Below are positions 59,575 through 64,000 of a DNA stretch of 64,000 nt, piece by piece; position 1 is the stretch's first letter; every line of letters begins with the position of its first letter. Source of the stretch: Notamacropus eugenii (Eukaryota > Chordata > Mammalia > Diprotodontia > Macropodidae); the NCBI RefSeq assembly GCF_028372415.1, contig NC_092875.1:55469228-55533227 (forward strand), given 5' to 3'. A program made the translations under genes and the position numbers. Below the pieces are notes generated by a model, which worked only from the letters and a program-made list of their open reading frames with translations, did not search any database and was not told the DNA's origin.

Positions 59575-59690
59575 AATTCAATTCAACAAGCATTTATTCA
59601 ATGATTAGTATGTGTTAGCCTCTGAGGATGCAAAGACCAAAGCAAATCTAGTCTGGTACCTTTAAGCTTACATTTTATTTGAATAAAACA
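59575..59690 (-). repeat. L2 3' end
   Basis: caacaagcatttattcaatg and gagtatgtgttagcctctga-like sequence followed by gatgcaaagacc. Confidence 0.55.
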
Positions 59691-59699
59691 CTGAGGGTT

Positions 59700-60600
59700 T
59701 TCTGTGTATTATATGTATCAGAATTAGATCATAAGTGGTAGAACAATTAAATTAAGCCTTTGTAAAATAGATCAATTAGTGTGATGTTATCAATGCCATA
59801 TATCAAGAGGGCTCCCAATATTAATTGACTAATTTGTTCTTTGGAATTAGGGAAAAATCTCAATTCAAGAAGCATTTGAGAAGAACATGACACCAGCTAT
59901 AGTAGTCACTTTAATTAGAAAATTTTCATCTTCAGAATCTGGTTGCATCATATTTCATAATCATCAGAATTGAAATTATTTGTAAAGTATAAATCAGTTA
60001 CAAACAGGCACTCAATAGTAAAACCACTCCTTGCCAGATACTAAGTAACTATTTCACCTGAACATTAGGAATATCAAAGATTACTGACCTTTTTATCAGC
60101 TTCACAAATCTGCTTATTATTGGTCAGCCTATCTTTACCTCTGCCTGCCATTACAGAAAACAAACCTTATAACAACTGTGTCTCATGTCCCCGACTGGAA
60201 AAACTGGCATGTATATATATGTAGCAGTTCCCTCTGGAGTAGCCCATCTATTGCCAATCCATGCACCAGTCCACAGGGGTGTGTCATTAATATAGTGCAG
60301 CTGCTGCCTTCCTCTGTAGAACATTATCACCTTAGTGACACTCCTAAGGTTTGCCAGCTTAGACTCTGGAATCCTTACATATGTCTCTCAAGTTCAGGGT
60401 CTCCCATCTGACCACACTTTGCTCTGTTTGTATTTAATTAAGTTGGCATTAATCAAGGCCCAGGTGAGGAACAGTGAGGTAATATTTTGCTTGCATTGCT
60501 GTAACATACATCATATGATTAAGTGTGGAGTATTAAACAGATTTGGAAACAAATACAGGTGTTAAGGATTCAAAAAGCAGAGAATCATAGTGACAACTGC
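59700..60600. other. Intronic stretch, nothing recognised
   Basis: Two overlapping plus frames of 76-77 codons (60178-60565) lack recognisable features. Confidence 0.45.
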
Positions 60601-60606
60601 AAGATC

Positions 60607-60738
60607 TCTCCCTCCCTCCCTCCCTCCCTTCCTTCCTTCCTTCCTTCCTTCCTTCCTTCCTTCCTTCCTTCCTTCCTTCCTTCCTTCCCTCCCTCCCTTC
60701 CTTCCTTCTTCCCTCCCTTTTTTCCTTCCTTCCTTCCC
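60607..60738. repeat. (TTCC)n/(TCCC)n microsatellite
   Basis: About 130 bp of pyrimidine-only tetramers. The frames rich in Pro-Ser-Leu-Phe (+) and Lys-Glu-Gly-Arg (-) come from it. Confidence 0.95.
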
Positions 60739-60739
60739 C

Positions 60740-61460
60740 AGTTTTTAAACTTTTCTTTCTCAAACCACCTGTGTTGGAGAGAGTAAGAATTTTTTTAGGT
60801 GGATTGTGTGACCTGCTTGTATCAACTGAAATAGATAAATCTAGGTTGGAAGGGCGGAGGTGGTGTCACTGTTATATTTTGTATCATCTTTTAGTTTGCA
60901 GAATGTCTCTTTCACAGAACTCAGTGTGTTACTGCGTTAAATATTGTTGGGGGGCAGTTATGAGATTGTTATAAACTGCTGATTGTTCACAGAGCCCAAA
61001 ACTATTGAAATTGACTTTCTGTAACTTCCTGATGAAGGAGCTACATTGTAGAAAAGTGATCTCATTTATGAAAGAAGCTGTCCATGGATCCCAGTGCATT
61101 AGATTTTGAGGACAATTATTTATATTTTAATGTTGACAAGCATGGGAAAAAAACTACTATTTTTCTGATAAACCAGAACATGATTTGATTTGGTTTTGGG
61201 TATCTCCTTGAAATATTGCTACAAACCATGTTGGATGATATTCTTTCCTGTCCCTTTTCCCTCTTTCCCCTTCCTGAAAGGCTTTCAGAAGACTTTGTTT
61301 ATATTATTAAAAAACTTTCACTCACTCAGAACTTTACTTCTCAGAAAAAAACCCTTTTTTCACAATAGTTTAAATTTCTTTCTTAAGAGACAATATGGTG
61401 TAGAGTACTAAAATTAGAATCAGAGCACATGCTTTTGAATCCGAGCACTTATATATAGAA
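60740..61460. other. Intronic stretch, nothing recognised
   Basis: No exon, RNA gene or confident repeat was seen. Confidence 0.4.
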
Positions 61461-61469
61461 TAATAATTC

Positions 61470-61680
61470 ATATTTTTATGTAACTCTACAGGTTTATAAC
61501 TAGCTTTGCCCATGACAACAATTTGTACAAGTAGATAGTGCAAGTATTATTTCCATTTGGCTTGTGACAAACCTAAGGCATAGCAAAGTTAAGTGACTCG
61601 TCTAGGGTCATTCAACTTTTAGCTGAAATTTGAATTAAGTCTCGTAACTCTAACAGTAGTGCTTTTTCTGCTATATAGTA
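61470..61680 (-). repeat. MIR-type SINE
   Basis: ttatttccatttggcttgtg, gttaagtgactcgtctaggg, tcattcaacttttagc. Confidence 0.65.
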
Positions 61681-61689
61681 TGTTTTACT

Positions 61690-61790
61690 CCCACCTCCTA
61701 TTCAATGACCTTGAGCAAATCATTGAATTTCTCTGTATCTCAATTACTTCCTTTATAAAATGTTATTAGATCATACAGACAAAAATGTAT
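61690..61790 (+). repeat. MIR fragment
   Basis: atgaccttgagcaaatcatt, gaatttctctgtatctcaat, ttcctttataaaatg. Confidence 0.65.
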
Positions 61791-62449
61791 GTAGTTTGCT
61801 GTCTTAAGATTACTGTTGTGTTGAGTTGCTCAGATTGAGACGTAACGATAGGGAGGGCAGGAATTCCCCAAGGTATCTGGAGGGTGGGCTTTAGGACTTT
61901 CTTTTCTTCTGTATTTTCTTTAGTTGGGGGGAAAGGGGATGTAGTGCACTTTTATGGCCCAGTATATCAGACTAGCAGAAACTTCTGAGGGTTTGTGGAA
62001 ATCTCTGTTGAAGAGGGTAACTAGGATAGAGGAGGAGACCATGAAGACCATGTCTGTGATGATGTTTTAGCTTGGATAAGACTTAAGGAGGAAGGGAGAG
62101 GAAAGTAGACTTGATAGCTATCTTCATGTAGTTGGAAAGGGTTGTCTAGGAGTAAGGGATTAGATTTGTTTCTCGTGGCCTGAAGATAAAGCTAAGAGGC
62201 AGTGGATGGAAGCTGTAGATTTCAGCAACTTCTCAACATTCAGAGATATCTAAAAGTGGAATAGTTTGACCTGGACAGGATCCCTTTCATTAGAGATCTT
62301 TTTTTAAAAGTAGATCTTTTAGTAGTGGTTGGTAACAACTTGATAGACATTGTAAAGGTCATTCCTTTTTATAGGATTAGATGAAACTTTGAGGACCCCT
62401 CCAAATCTTGAGATGCTATAATTTCTAATATGGATAAATCCCAAATCAC

Positions 62450-62600
62450 AGAATTTGAGACCTGGAAGGTATTTTGGAAATAATTTAATTCAACTTCCCT
62501 ATCTCCCCAATCTTACATTGAGGAAACAGTTGTGAAGTGACATATATGCCTAAGATCACAGCAAATGGGAGAGGTGGAACTCCACCTGAGGATGTTAGGA
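62450..62600 (-). repeat. MIR-type SINE fragment
   Basis: ttgagacctggaaggtattt, tacattgaggaaacag, agatcacagcaaatgg. Confidence 0.6.
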
Positions 62601-63034
62601 CAGAATTTGTCAAGCCTGGGGTTCTCTCCTCCTTGATACCGCTCTGCCATAAGCTTCTATCAGTAAGCTTTGTTTTCTGTGATTTTGTCATGGCTCAGAA
62701 ATATAGAATATTAGGGGTGGAAGGGACCCCAGAGGCCTTGCAAATAAAGTATTAAGTATTATTATTATTAAAGTATTTATTAAGCTTAGTGTCTTCCAGG
62801 TACTGCAGTTTATTACAGAAAATTATTCTTAACCATATCTTTTGAAAAAAGGTTTTATTTCTGTATTGTACACTTGTGCAAAAGAGTTGCATCTCACCAG
62901 TGTGATGGGGAAGGCTGGCCTATTTAGATAAGCCCTAGGAAAGTTATCCTAGGCAATAGAAGTTAAGTGACTTGGGGAGTGGGACAGAGGAGAGAGAGGT
63001 TACATACTATCTGTCTACTACTTCAGTTGACTTT

Positions 63035-63205
63035 TGCTGTTTGTCCTTCATTATCGAAGAGGACTGTGACATCAGGAAGGTGATGCTATGACTTGCAAGT
63101 GAATTGGATTTGAGAGAGGTCTGCACAGTCACCAGCCTCACTTTTCTCCTCAGGAGCCATCTGGGTCCAGTGGCAAGATATAGATTAGGACAACAGGAGA
63201 TGGCC
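63035..63205 (-). mobile_element. Another copy of the SINE/LINE tail element
   Basis: ttgtccttcattatcgaaga, gacttgcaagtgaattggat, cagtcaccagcctcac and ccatctgggtccagtggcaa match the tail at 105-290, 18010 and 20814. No tRNA head is attached. Confidence 0.75.
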
Positions 63206-63334
63206 CTCTGTTAACTTTTATTTCAGTATTGTAAATGATAGTTCTCTTTCTCATTAAGTAGGTTGTTCTTTTAAAAATGAATAATTATATTCTGTGAACA
63301 TGAAATAGGTATTTCAGTATGGTTTAGGTTGCAG

Positions 63335-63450
63335 GAAAACCTGATTTATTCAGCAAATATTTATTAAACTACCTTTATATGGTGAACTCTAGATGAGGAG
63401 GGTAGAAATAATTGACCTGGCCTTGCTCACATGGAGCTTACAATATTTTG
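63335..63450 (-). repeat. L2 3' end
   Basis: attcagcaaatatttattaa, then a cactgtgaactcta-like block and acatggagcttacaat. Confidence 0.55.
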
Positions 63451-64000
63451 CCCCTTGGGAGTAGGGAACATATTTTATGCAAGTTTTAAATCCCCGGTGC
63501 CCGTAGCAGTACTCAACACATCTAAGCTTACTAATGCTATCAATATGTCTAAAAACGTATTCGAATTCCGTGGAACCAGTTAAAACTCCAACTAATAGTA
63601 ATGTTGCTAACATTCATCAATGCTATTTATCACATACGTGGGGTAGAGATTTTACTTTAAAAAATATCCCCTCAAAAACACAACAAGAAATAATAAAAGT
63701 AATGGGCTGTGCAGGGTGGCGCCACAGCGTGAATTCTGGGTGCCCCCGATGAAGATCTAAAGAAGTCTCATAAAGTTTCTTCTCCATCTTGCTATGGGCT
63801 TTCTAGCTCCTTGTGTCTTACCTACTGGTAATTTCTTTGAACTCACCTTTTGGAGTCAGGAGCAAGGATAGCTCCTTGGTATCCTGCAGAGACACGTTAA
63901 AGGGTGGGGGGGATTGTGGGAGGTAGGGTGAGGTGGGGGCGGAAGAGCCGCCCACTGCTGCTGGAAGCTACTTGTCTTGACCGCATGCTCCTCGGCGCAG

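Larger units (their letters stand above)
43313..64000 (+). other. Gene B, intron 1 (continues past the window)
   Basis: No second exon was recognised in the remaining 20.7 kb. The first 3.3 kb (43.4-46.66 kb) hold few repeats and are candidates for intronic regulatory DNA. After that it fills with MIR, L2 and L1 fragments, most listed separately. The window ends in CTCCTCGGCGCAG, which could be an acceptor. Confidence 0.6.

Noticed and set aside
60523..60786. Pro-Ser-Leu-Phe repeat frame, and Lys-Glu-Gly-Arg frame on the other strand
   Set aside because: Translation of the TTCC/CCTCC microsatellite.
1..64000. CRISPR arrays, phage-type systems, operons, bacterial promoters
   Set aside because: The regular repeats present are microsatellites and transposon copies. 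Intron/exon structure and SINE content show a mammalian nuclear genome.

Overview
This window reads as mammalian genomic DNA, most probably from a marsupial. It is AT-rich and poor in CpG, with a single strong CpG island. It is packed with repeats: tRNA-headed SINEs of the marsupial MAR1/WSINE type, many MIR copies, long L2 pieces, old CR1/L3-like LINEs, an RTE-like LINE, and L1 copies whose 3' ends look like the marsupial kind. No prokaryotic gene, CRISPR array, operon or virus was seen. The species cannot be fixed from the sequence alone.

Only two host genes can be supported, both on the plus strand. Gene A enters from the left, and only its last two coding exons lie here: 2489-2616 and 3687-3761, joined across good splice sites and ending in TGA. 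They encode about 66 C-terminal residues that I could not assign to a named protein. Its 3' UTR begins at 3762 and may end near 4.55 kb (two early AATAAA signals) or near 9.74 kb (overlapping AATAAA signals preceded by Pumilio-like motifs). Gene B starts in the CpG island at about 41.9-43.8 kb. Its promoter carries four inverted CCAAT boxes, an ETS site and an X-box-like half site. Its first exon ends at 43312 at a consensus donor, and the 515 bases before that contain no ATG, so the exon is probably untranslated. The remaining 20.7 kb would be intron 1; no later exon was recognised.

Layout. 0-10 kb: end of gene A with SINE/MIR copies in its intron and UTR. 10-42 kb: intergenic DNA made mostly of nested repeats. 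It holds two CR1/L3-like ORF2 copies in antisense, an L2 endonuclease region split by a young-looking L1 with a perfect 17-bp target duplication, a 140-bp hAT-type MITE, an array of about 33-bp units with a spurious open frame, an RTE-like reverse transcriptase remnant and a 2.6-kb antisense L1 fragment. 41.9-43.8 kb: minisatellite, CpG island, promoter and exon 1. 43.3-64 kb: intron 1, with a 1.75-kb L2 ORF2 relic, an opposed L2 pair, a perfect 51-bp tandem duplication and a TTCC microsatellite.

I see no previously undescribed biological system here. What deserves a second look is the readable insertion history of the repeats, the promoter architecture of gene B, and the identity and 3' end of gene A. 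Almost all short open frames in the window are chance frames or decayed transposon reading frames. Repeat family names rest on remembered consensus features, not on a database search.
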